Source: Deinococcus sp.
Lineage (GTDB): Bacteria > Deinococcota > Deinococci > Deinococcales > Deinococcaceae
Length of the DNA: 35,882 bases
Reading direction: 5' to 3'
Assembly: GCF_018260555.1 (NCBI RefSeq)
Contig: NZ_JAGLBB010000031.1
Location: 1 to 35,882 of the forward strand
The notes beneath the pieces are model-generated. The model had not been told where the DNA came from. It saw only the letters and a program-made list of their open reading frames with translations, and made no database searches. Position numbers and translations under genes: made by a program. This document shows positions 16,635 to 24,537 of the stretch, piece by piece; position 1 is the stretch's first letter, and each line of letters starts with the position of its first letter.

Positions 16635-19600
16635 TTACCTGTTCTGGCCGAGGGTTTCGTCGATGGTCAGGTCAAGTCGCAGGTACGCGCCCTGCCGGGT
16701 GTAGGTGTTGCCGATCCCCGTGAATCCGGCGGGGTTGTACCCGGCGGTGATCCAGGTGCCGGGCAGGGCGCGCACGGACGCTTCGAGGCCGTAGCCGTAC
16801 TGGGTGTTCTGGCTGGAGGGCTGGGTAAGGGCGCGGCCCCAGGCGCCGACACCGACGCGGTCGGTAACGTAGTAGGTGCCGCTGGCGCCGAATTGCGCGG
16901 TGAAGCTTCCAGGGTCGTTCAGGAGGGCGCGGGTATCCACGCCAGCACGGACAGCCCAGGTGGGCTGGCGGTACTCGGCGGCGAAGGTGCTGCTCAGTTC
17001 GGGCTGATTGCCGGCCAGGGTGCCGTTTACGTAGCGGACGGTGCCCAGGGAGTTGAAGGTGCGGTTGCGGTAGGCGTAGCCCAGGGCGGCGCGCTGGCCG
17101 TTCTTGCCGGCGCCGAATTCCATGAGGCCGTCGGCAGTGAGGCTGAGGTGGTCGCTGAGGCTCCCGCTGATGCCGGTGCGCAGCACGACGCCAAATCCTT
17201 TTGTGGTGTACGTGAGGTCGGTGCCGGCGGTGGCGTTGACGCGGTCGGTGGCGTAGTGCAGGTCCGCGCCGGCACCCAGCTTGGTCTGGGCGGCGCCGAT
17301 GTCGTAGGTGGCGCTGCCGCGCAGGCCAGCGGTCAGGCGGTCAGTGAGCGGCAGGGTGGTGCTGACGCCGAAGCGGGCACGGTTGCCCTGCCCGCCGGCG
17401 TTAGGAAGGTCGTACGCGACCTGGTAGTTGGTGTTGCCCAGGCGGCTGTCGAGGTTCAGGCTGGCGGTGTGGCCCTTCCTCCAGTTGATCTCGTCGGTCA
17501 GGCCGACGCTGACGCTGTCCGTCACGGCGTAGCGGGTGGTGATCGTGGTCGTCGTGTCGAGGTTCCCGCTGAGGGGCTGGGTGTGCACCACGTCCACATC
17601 GATGGGTTTCTGATGGTACCCGGCGCTGACCACCGCTCCAATACCGTACTGGTCGCCGAAGGCGTACTGGAGCCCGGCGCCGACGCTAAAGGGAGCGAAG
17701 CGGTAATCGGCCCGGCCAGTGACGCTGCCGCCGCTGGTACCGGCAGCCACGGCGCCCTGGGTATCGTGGTACTCGGCCTGCAAGCTGCTGCTGAGGTTGC
17801 TGGTCAGGCGGCTGTCGACGCTGGCGCTGGTGGTCAGGCCGGGGCTGAAGGGCGCGAGGCCGGCGTACCCTCCGTCCTGGTAGCGCACGCGGGCCTTGAT
17901 GGTGCTGCGCCCGAGGGTGGTGCTGAGGTCGGCGCTGCCCTGCACGCCCCCGGCGTAGGCGAGCAGGCCGTCGGCGCGGGTGGTGCCGTTGTCGTACGTG
18001 ACACGGGCGCCGGTCGTGACGGTCTGGTCTAGGCTGATGGCAGCCACGCCGGCCGTGTAGTGCTGGCCGGTGTACTTGACCTGCGCGCCGAACGCGGCCC
18101 TGCGCTGGGTGAGGGGGTTGTTCAGGCGGTAGCTGGCGAGGACGGTCACGTCGTTCAGTTGCGCGTCGCTGGTGTCCAGGGCGCGGGCCAGGGTGATGAT
18201 GCCGGTGCGGTGGTCAAGGATGTACTCCGCGTTGCGTTGCAGGGTGGTGCGGCGCAGTTCCTTCCCGGTGCTCCGTTCGGTGATCAGGACTTCCAGGGTT
18301 TCGCTGCCCGGCACGACGTCGCCGTGGGTGAGGCGCAGCAGGCGGGTGCCTTCGGGCGTGACGCGCTCGCCGCTGACGCGGTCTTCGGGGACCAGAGCGG
18401 CAAAGGTGGACACTTCGGGGTTGCTCTTGCTGCTGACCGTCAGGGCGGTCAGTTGCTCGCCGACCGGAAGCACGTCAATGGGTAGGCTGGTCTGGCGGTA
18501 CGCGGCGCGCAGGGACGGGTGATCGTAGCTCAGGGCGATGGGGTCGATGCCCTGGAGCGGCACACTCTCGGTGCTGCTGTCGCCGTACACGCTGAAGCGT
18601 TTCAGGGTGTCGCGGTCGGTGGGCAGGCCGTCCTTGTCGGCCGCGACGTACAGTTTCCCGCCCGCTAGGGGCGTTTCGTAGGAGGCGCGGGCCGTCCAGG
18701 TCAGGTCGTCGGCGAGGCTCAGGTTGCCGTCCAGGCCGAGGGTGGCGCTGATGACGCCGACGCCCACACGGCTCTCGTCGGGTTTGACGGCAAAGGTATG
18801 TGCCTTGACTTCCTGGCCGACCAGCACGCCGAGGTTCAGGATGGCGGGCGCGGCCTGGGGGCGCAGGATCAGGTCGCCCTCGCCGTCCACGAGGGTGATC
18901 TGGTAGTCGGCCTCGGTGGGGTTCTGGTCGGGCGTCTGCACTTCCAGGTTGCTGCGCACGGTCAGACTGGACTGCGTGGTCAGGTTGCCGTGGGCGTCCA
19001 GAGCGCGAAGATGCACGCGCAGGGGGGTGCTGCCGTCGGCAGTCATGAAGCTGGGCGTGACCTCGACGCGGGTGGTCGCGCCGACCAGTTGCACCTGAAT
19101 ACGGTCCGTGCCGACGTTCAGGGCGTTCGGGCCGGGTTGCAGGGGCACGCCGACGTACGTGACGCGGCGGGTGCCGCGTTCCGGGTCGCTGACAACCTCG
19201 CCAACGCTACTGTCGGGCATGACGGCGCCGTTCACGCGCAGGCTGGCGTCCTGATCGGCGGGCACCTCGACGACCACGCTGATGCGGTCGCGGATGCGGA
19301 TTTGGCTGCCGTCCAGGGGGTACTTGATGGCCCCCGGGTTCTCGGTGAGGGGGGTGGCGGCAGCGGCGCTGACACTGCGCGCAGCTCCCAGGTCCGCCTG
19401 ATCCACGCGGCCCTCAAGGGCTTCGCTGCGGCCACCCCGGTAGCGGGCCAGCAGGGCCGGGGCAGGCAGTTCGCTCAGCGGGCCAGCGTGCGCGAGGTCG
19501 TAGGTGACCGCGCCGCGCAGGGCCGCGCCGCCGGCCGTGGCGGGGCTGCTGGAGGGTTCGGGCAGCACCCAGTACAGCGTGCCGCTGGGGCCGCGCAGGG

Positions 19601-21455
19601 GGTCCGGGATGGGCCGGCCGTCCAGGCGGCTGCTGCCGGGCACCAGGGTGGCGTCTCCCGGGACGCGGTGAGCGATCACCAGTTCGGTCGCCTGCCGAGG
19701 CGCGTCGAAAGGCAGGGTGACGGTGCTGGCGCGATGCTGCTCCGGAGTCGCTGGGGTACGCACTGGGGTCGGCGCTGGGGTAGGCACTGGGGCGGGCTGC
19801 GCGCTCAGCTGGCCGCCGACCGTCTGGGTGGCGGCGCAGTCCGGGGTGCGCAGATTTGCATTGAAGATGTGCGGCCCGGCGGCGGTCACGCGGGCGCGGT
19901 AGCTCAGCTCGCGGGTCTCGCCGGGTTGCAGCGTGCCGCTGAACTGGGCGCTGCTCAGGGCTTCCAGACCGGCGGGGACCGTGTCGGCCAGCAGGTACGG
20001 TGTGGCGCGCGCGCCGGTGTTCGTGACGCGCAGCGTAACCGTGATCTCGTCGCCCGTAGTGGCGCCAGGCAGCGGCTCGCGGCTCAGTTGCAGGCTGGTG
20101 ACGTCCTGGCGGACGTTCAGGGTGACGCTCTGCTCCTGGCCCCAGGGGGACAGGCGGGCCGTGACGGTCAGCGGGCCGCTCTGGGCGGCGGTGCCCGTCA
20201 GGCGCAGTTCGCCGGGGTGGGCGGCGCTCAGGGTGCCCTGCAGGTGGCTCAGCCCCTGCACGTTCAGGCCAGGCGTGTCGAGGCTCAGGTCCAGTGGCAG
20301 GTCGCCGGCATAGGCGGTGCTGGCGCGGGCGGTCAGGGTGACGGTGTCGCCGATGCACACGTCGAGCTTGTCGCTGCTGAGGCTCAGGGCGACGGTCGGG
20401 CGGACCTGGATGTGCGCCTCGCCCTCGCCGTTTTTCGGAACGGTGACGCGGCTGGTATCCACGCTGACGTCCGCACCGGCGACCGGGTCGGGCACCACGG
20501 CGTACTGGCCGGGCGCGACGCGCTGCGTGAGCAGGCCGTTTACGGTCACGGGGGCCTTGCCGACGATGGCGGCTGCCGACGTGGGCTGCGCACCACCGGG
20601 CAACATCAGTTCGGCCGTGACCCGCAGCACCCCGGTCTGATCGACGCGGCTGAGAACGATGGGTTCGGGCACCCCAGCGCGGGTCAGGCTAAAGCCCACG
20701 GTGTTACTGAACTGGCGGGCGGTGGGCGGCTGGCGCAGTTCCACGGTGTAATTACCGGCCTGCGCGGGCAGGTTCAGGTCCGTGAAGTCCAGGTCGGCGC
20801 TGACGGTCAGGGGCGTGACGTTGCCCTGACCGTCGCGCAGGCGGGCCTGGAGTTCCTGGGGGCCGTCGCCGTCGTACATGCGCAGCACCTGGGCCCGACC
20901 GTCGGTGCTGACGTTCACGGCGGGCACCCATTCCTGCGAGTGCACATTCACGTTCAGGCGGTCGGCGCTGACCGACGCGCTGATCCCGGCGAGGCGCACC
21001 GCGAAGGTGTTCTTACCGTTGCCCTTCGTGACGGCCTTCAGGCGGTAGCGGCCGGCCGGGAGGGTCTGGTCAAGCAGCGTTTCCCACTCGTGCGCGCCGG
21101 GCGTGAACGTGCGGGTCAGGACGGTGGCGCCATCCTCGCCGATCAGTGTGAACGTGGTGGTGACATCGGTGCGGTTGGCATCGTACTGCTCGTCGCCGTA
21201 ATAGGTGTCGCTGCGGTAATCGCTCTGGTCAACGCGGGGGCTGTACAGCTCCAGACGAACGGGGCCGGCGAGCGGCACGCTGAGCGTGAGGTCCTGATCC
21301 CCGACCGACCACGTAAGGCGGTCACCGACCGTGGTGAGCGGCAAGCTGGTGCTGATTTCCTGGACGCCGGTGCTGATTTCCTGGGCGCTGGCACTGACAC
21401 TGACGGCCAGGAAGGCCGAGAGGGCAGTCGCAAAGCGTTTGAAGTCGGGTTGCAC
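16635..21455 (-). CDS. Giant Ig-like/DUF11 protein with C-terminal outer-membrane beta-barrel (1606 aa)
   Basis: Predicted outer-membrane protein. The signal peptide ends about residue 25 (SASAQ). Residues about 60-440 are a string of beta-rich, Ig-like modules. A DUF11-like repeat is at about 450-525 (LRVTNTGARATPYLLADTVPAG). A Pro-rich hinge (about 550-572) follows, then a second large beta-rich region (about 600-1050). A VPGSETLEV...AEYILDHRTGIITL segment (about 1048-1090) has the form often seen just before barrels. From about 1115 to the end, alternating polar/hydrophobic strands with Gly/Tyr/Arg girdles (for example YRQPTWAVRAGVDTRA and GAYLRLDLTIDETLGQNR) suggest a barrel of some 20 strands. 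The GTG start (21455) is 2 bp after the upstream stop and has GGAGGT inside the end of that gene. Exact family unknown to me. Confidence 0.85.
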   Translation of the reverse strand: MQPDFKRFATALSAFLAVSVSASAQEISTGVQEISTSLPLTTVGDRLTWSVGDQDLTLSVPLAGPVRLELYSPRVDQSDYRSDTYYGDEQYDANRTDVTTTFTLIGEDGATVLTRTFTPGAHEWETLLDQTLPAGRYRLKAVTKGNGKNTFAVRLAGISASVSADRLNVNVHSQEWVPAVNVSTDGRAQVLRMYDGDGPQELQARLRDGQGNVTPLTVSADLDFTDLNLPAQAGNYTVELRQPPTARQFSNTVGFSLTRAGVPEPIVLSRVDQTGVLRVTAELMLPGGAQPTSAAAIVGKAPVTVNGLLTQRVAPGQYAVVPDPVAGADVSVDTSRVTVPKNGEGEAHIQVRPTVALSLSSDKLDVCIGDTVTLTARASTAYAGDLPLDLSLDTPGLNVQGLSHLQGTLSAAHPGELRLTGTAAQSGPLTVTARLSPWGQEQSVTLNVRQDVTSLQLSREPLPGATTGDEITVTLRVTNTGARATPYLLADTVPAGLEALSSAQFSGTLQPGETRELSYRARVTAAGPHIFNANLRTPDCAATQTVGGQLSAQPAPVPTPAPTPVRTPATPEQHRASTVTLPFDAPRQATELVIAHRVPGDATLVPGSSRLDGRPIPDPLRGPSGTLYWVLPEPSSSPATAGGAALRGAVTYDLAHAGPLSELPAPALLARYRGGRSEALEGRVDQADLGAARSVSAAAATPLTENPGAIKYPLDGSQIRIRDRISVVVEVPADQDASLRVNGAVMPDSSVGEVVSDPERGTRRVTYVGVPLQPGPNALNVGTDRIQVQLVGATTRVEVTPSFMTADGSTPLRVHLRALDAHGNLTTQSSLTVRSNLEVQTPDQNPTEADYQITLVDGEGDLILRPQAAPAILNLGVLVGQEVKAHTFAVKPDESRVGVGVISATLGLDGNLSLADDLTWTARASYETPLAGGKLYVAADKDGLPTDRDTLKRFSVYGDSSTESVPLQGIDPIALSYDHPSLRAAYRQTSLPIDVLPVGEQLTALTVSSKSNPEVSTFAALVPEDRVSGERVTPEGTRLLRLTHGDVVPGSETLEVLITERSTGKELRRTTLQRNAEYILDHRTGIITLARALDTSDAQLNDVTVLASYRLNNPLTQRRAAFGAQVKYTGQHYTAGVAAISLDQTVTTGARVTYDNGTTRADGLLAYAGGVQGSADLSTTLGRSTIKARVRYQDGGYAGLAPFSPGLTTSASVDSRLTSNLSSSLQAEYHDTQGAVAAGTSGGSVTGRADYRFAPFSVGAGLQYAFGDQYGIGAVVSAGYHQKPIDVDVVHTQPLSGNLDTTTTITTRYAVTDSVSVGLTDEINWRKGHTASLNLDSRLGNTNYQVAYDLPNAGGQGNRARFGVSTTLPLTDRLTAGLRGSATYDIGAAQTKLGAGADLHYATDRVNATAGTDLTYTTKGFGVVLRTGISGSLSDHLSLTADGLMEFGAGKNGQRAALGYAYRNRTFNSLGTVRYVNGTLAGNQPELSSTFAAEYRQPTWAVRAGVDTRALLNDPGSFTAQFGASGTYYVTDRVGVGAWGRALTQPSSQNTQYGYGLEASVRALPGTWITAGYNPAGFTGIGNTYTRQGAYLRLDLTIDETLGQNR
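21351..21392 (-). repeat. 21-bp tandem duplication after the signal peptide of the 1606-aa protein
   Basis: GCTGATTTCCTGG recurs at 21351 and 21372 (plus strand) with a 21-bp period. It encodes QEISTGV followed by QEISTSL at the mature N-terminus. In frame, so the protein stays intact. Confidence 0.6.
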
Positions 21456-21457
21456 GT

Positions 21458-24250
21458 TCAGTACCTCCAGCTGATGACGGGGTCGGTGGTGGCGGCCCGC
21501 GGCTCGCCTGACCATTCAAAGCGGTAAGTGAAGTTCCTCTCCCCTGCACTGAGAGCACCCGTGTAGGACGCTGCACCGTCTTTCAAAACGGCACCTGCAG
21601 GCAGCGGGTCGGTCAATTGCACGCCTTCCAGGGCGCGGGGAGTGACGACGCGCAGCGTCACCACGTACCCGCCCAGGGTGGCGTACACGGCCTTCTCGAC
21701 CGTCACGTCGCCCACGGTCAGTGTGGTGCGGCGCAGGGCACTGATCTCGCCGCCCAGCGGGGTCAGCGGGAAGTCCACGCTGGTCAGGCCGCGCAGAACT
21801 ACGGTCTGCGTGCCACTCAGCGCCCCGTCCTGGGGGACCTTCAGCGGCGGGTACGGGGTGGTGTTGGGGTCCAGGCGCAGGGCGTACGTTCCGGCCGGAA
21901 CGTTCGGGAACGAGTAACGCCCTTTAGGATCGGTCACAACCTGCCGCCCGCCGGCCAGCAGCACGCGGGCCCGCTCGACAGGGGTGTCCAGCAGCGGATC
22001 GAACAGACCGTTGCGGTTGCGGTCCACGAACACGGTTCCCACAATGTCCGCGACCGGCGCGAACTTCATGGGGTTGAGCTTGGTGGTGGCGCTGTCGGGC
22101 GGACTGACGATGGTGCTGGCCAAGCCGCCTGCCCCCTTGCCGCGGACCACCACGGTGTTGATCAGGTCGCCGACCGCTTCGGGCGTCACGCGGGCCTGAT
22201 ACGTGATCACAATCGAGCCGCCGGCCGGGATGGGCCCGCTGTTCCAGGTGAGAACACCGGCGGCGATGGCCGGGTCGGCCAGCAGGGCGGCGCCCAGGGT
22301 ACTGGTGCCGGGAATGTACTGCAGGCCGCGCGCGGGCGTGTCGGTCACGACCGAGTCGATGATGGCGGTCGTGGTGGACTCGTTGGTGATCTTCAGGGTG
22401 TAGGTCAGGCGGTCGCCGTAGGTGGCTTCCCGCGCGCTGACGGTCTTCGCGATCGTCAGTTTCGCCGTCCAGACCGGGGTCTGCACCTCGTTGCTGGGTA
22501 GCGGCTGGGTTAGTTCGGTGGTCACGAACTTGAAGATGTTCTTCAGGGCCTCGCCGTCCTGTGCGCGGGTCGATACCCGCGTCACGACCGTCAGGCGGCG
22601 GGTCTCTCCGGGCGCCAGGGTGCCCAGGTTCCAGCGGACCACCTGCGAGCCCGGCTGACCGCTGAGCGCGCCGCCGTCACTGGCGCCCGTGAAATCCACG
22701 TGCGCGGGGATCGGGTCGGTCACGACCGCGTTCGTCAGGGGGCGCGTGTACGGGTTACGGACTGTCAGGGTGTACGTGATGGTGTCGCCCTGGGCGACCG
22801 TGCCGCCCACCGGGATCACCACGGTCTGCCCCGCGCTGCCCTGCTTGGTGGCCTCGAAGGACTTCGTGAGTTCCGGCAGGCCGGACTCGACAGCGCCGAT
22901 CAGGTCGTGCGTGGTGTTGCGGGTGCCCCGGTCACCGCTGACGGTAATCAGGGATTCCAGCGGCCCGACCTGCTGCGCGTCGTAGCAGATGCGGACCAGC
23001 GCGGTCTGGGCAGGGTCAAGCACCAGCGGTTGCGCCAGCGGCTGCCCGTTCTCGCCGTACAGCACGCTGGTCGCCGTGCCCACCGGGTATGTGACGGTCA
23101 CGCGGAAGTTGTCGCGCACGTCGCCGGTGTTCTTGACGGTGTGATCGAAGCACACCTGCTGCCCCACCACTGCGAACGGGCGGCTCTGCGAGTCGGCGGG
23201 CGTGTTCTCGGGAGCTTCGGGCAGGCCGACCGGGCCGATTGCCACGGCCGGCAGGTAGCGCACGTCGGCGCTGGCGCTGCCGCTGCTGCTCTTGGTCCCA
23301 GTCTGCGCGGTCGCGGTGTTCGGAATGACCTGATTCTCGGCGGCCGCACCGGCCAGCATCCGGAAGGTCAGGGTGATACCGGCGCCCGGCGCGAGGCGTT
23401 CGGCACGCACGCGCACGCCGCGTACCGGCGTGACCTCCTGGGCCGTCCAGGTCACGCCGTCCTGGGTGTACTCCAGCGTGCCGGTGTTTGTGCGGGCGCT
23501 GCCGGCCACGAAGCTCAGGCCCTGCGCGGCCTGCTCGGCCAGCAGGTCGGTCAGGATGACCTCGCGGCTCTCGCCCTGGCCGGTATTGCTGGTCTTGACC
23601 GTCACGGTCGTCTCGCTGCCGGGCCGCACGAGCGCGGGCGTGAAGGACTTCTGCACGCCCAGCACCGGGGGAGGCCCGACCTGCACACGGCTCACATTGT
23701 TGCTGTCGGCATTCTCCCCACCCGCGCAACTGGCGATCAGGTTCACGTACGCGTCGCCCTGCGCGTCACTGGTGTTCACGACCAGCAGCAGGGCGGCGCT
23801 GTCGTCGGGGGCCAGGGTCACGCGGCTCACCTCGGGTTCGTTCGTGTCGGGCCGACCGTTGCCGTTCAGGTCGCGGATCACGCGCAGCGCCGGGCTGATG
23901 GTACTGCCGGTCTCGCCCCGCGCCAGCACCGGAAAGTCCCCGCTGGTGTTCCCGGTGTTCACGACCGTGTACTGGAACACCGCCTGTTCGCCGGGCAGCA
24001 GCGTGGCCGACTGCCCCGGCTGAGGCACCGTGCCGTCCGGCGTGACACTGACCGAGCAGACCGCCTGCACGACCGTGACGATGGTGTTCGATACCGCCCG
24101 CACCGGGTCCGGCGAGGTCGGAGGAATGAATTCTGCCTGCGCCTGGTTGGTGATCTGGGTACCGGCGGGGGTGCGGGCCGCTGCGGCCTGACCCGCCAGG
24201 ATCAGCAGGCCGGTCAGCATCAGATTGGGGGTCAGGGGGAAGCGGGTCAC
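21458..24250 (-). CDS. Secreted DUF11 / Cna-B-type surface protein (930 aa)
   Basis: Predicted exported envelope protein. The signal peptide (1 to about 24, ending AGQAAAA) is followed by the mature opening TPAGTQITNQAQAEF, which resembles that of the 783-aa protein. DUF11-type repeats are seen at about 190-260, 455-560 and 595-690, with phrases such as TVKTSNTGQGESREV, VRNPYTRPLTNAVVTDPIP and LKITNESTTTAIIDSVVTDTP. A Cna-B/SdrD-like domain lies at about 730-795 (VFVDRNRNGLFDPL, DPKGRYSFPNVPAGTYALR). The C-terminal 110 residues form a further beta domain. There is no sorting signal or barrel. The GTG at 24250 has AAGGAG 6 nt upstream; the longer in-frame ATG at 24382 lacks a signal peptide at its N-terminus. 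The stop lies 2 bp from the next gene's GTG. Confidence 0.88.
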   Translation of the reverse strand: MTRFPLTPNLMLTGLLILAGQAAAARTPAGTQITNQAQAEFIPPTSPDPVRAVSNTIVTVVQAVCSVSVTPDGTVPQPGQSATLLPGEQAVFQYTVVNTGNTSGDFPVLARGETGSTISPALRVIRDLNGNGRPDTNEPEVSRVTLAPDDSAALLLVVNTSDAQGDAYVNLIASCAGGENADSNNVSRVQVGPPPVLGVQKSFTPALVRPGSETTVTVKTSNTGQGESREVILTDLLAEQAAQGLSFVAGSARTNTGTLEYTQDGVTWTAQEVTPVRGVRVRAERLAPGAGITLTFRMLAGAAAENQVIPNTATAQTGTKSSSGSASADVRYLPAVAIGPVGLPEAPENTPADSQSRPFAVVGQQVCFDHTVKNTGDVRDNFRVTVTYPVGTATSVLYGENGQPLAQPLVLDPAQTALVRICYDAQQVGPLESLITVSGDRGTRNTTHDLIGAVESGLPELTKSFEATKQGSAGQTVVIPVGGTVAQGDTITYTLTVRNPYTRPLTNAVVTDPIPAHVDFTGASDGGALSGQPGSQVVRWNLGTLAPGETRRLTVVTRVSTRAQDGEALKNIFKFVTTELTQPLPSNEVQTPVWTAKLTIAKTVSAREATYGDRLTYTLKITNESTTTAIIDSVVTDTPARGLQYIPGTSTLGAALLADPAIAAGVLTWNSGPIPAGGSIVITYQARVTPEAVGDLINTVVVRGKGAGGLASTIVSPPDSATTKLNPMKFAPVADIVGTVFVDRNRNGLFDPLLDTPVERARVLLAGGRQVVTDPKGRYSFPNVPAGTYALRLDPNTTPYPPLKVPQDGALSGTQTVVLRGLTSVDFPLTPLGGEISALRRTTLTVGDVTVEKAVYATLGGYVVTLRVVTPRALEGVQLTDPLPAGAVLKDGAASYTGALSAGERNFTYRFEWSGEPRAATTDPVISWRY

Positions 24251-24537
24251 GGGAGTCTCCTTGCGGGGCGCGCCGGACGGGGCGCGGGGGAAAAGGGTGG
24301 CGCACTCAAATGTGCGAACTTCAATAATTGTTCTGCTGTTGTGCGGGTGGAAGCGAGACGGTCTGTCGGCTGTTGCATTCACAACCCACTCATCCGCTGT
24401 GCTGCCAACGGCACGCCCGACGGTCCTGAGCGTTCCTGCTCGCGCTACCTGAGTAGAGCGGCGTTTGTCAACCTTTTAACCGAAGGCCGTATGAGCGAGG
24501 CGCGCCCCACGTCCGTGCAGGACGCGCCCCAGGTAGA
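24251..24537. other. Intergenic region upstream of the 930-aa gene
   Basis: 287 bp. On the minus strand there is a perfect TTGACA (24471-24466), but the expected -10 position 16-18 nt away has only TAGCGC or GTAGCG. A CGCAC-N6-GTGCG hairpin (24301-24316) lies about 50 bp before the start, in an unusually AT-rich patch. A weak CGTCC / GGACG hairpin (24510-24524) follows the 783-aa stop. Promoter assignment is uncertain. Confidence 0.4.

Noticed and set aside
18798..21527. A 909-codon open frame on the plus strand
   Set aside because: It is the mirror of the 1606-aa gene. High GC at third positions keeps the antisense frame open, and its translation (runs of Gly, Gln, Ala, His) is not protein-like.
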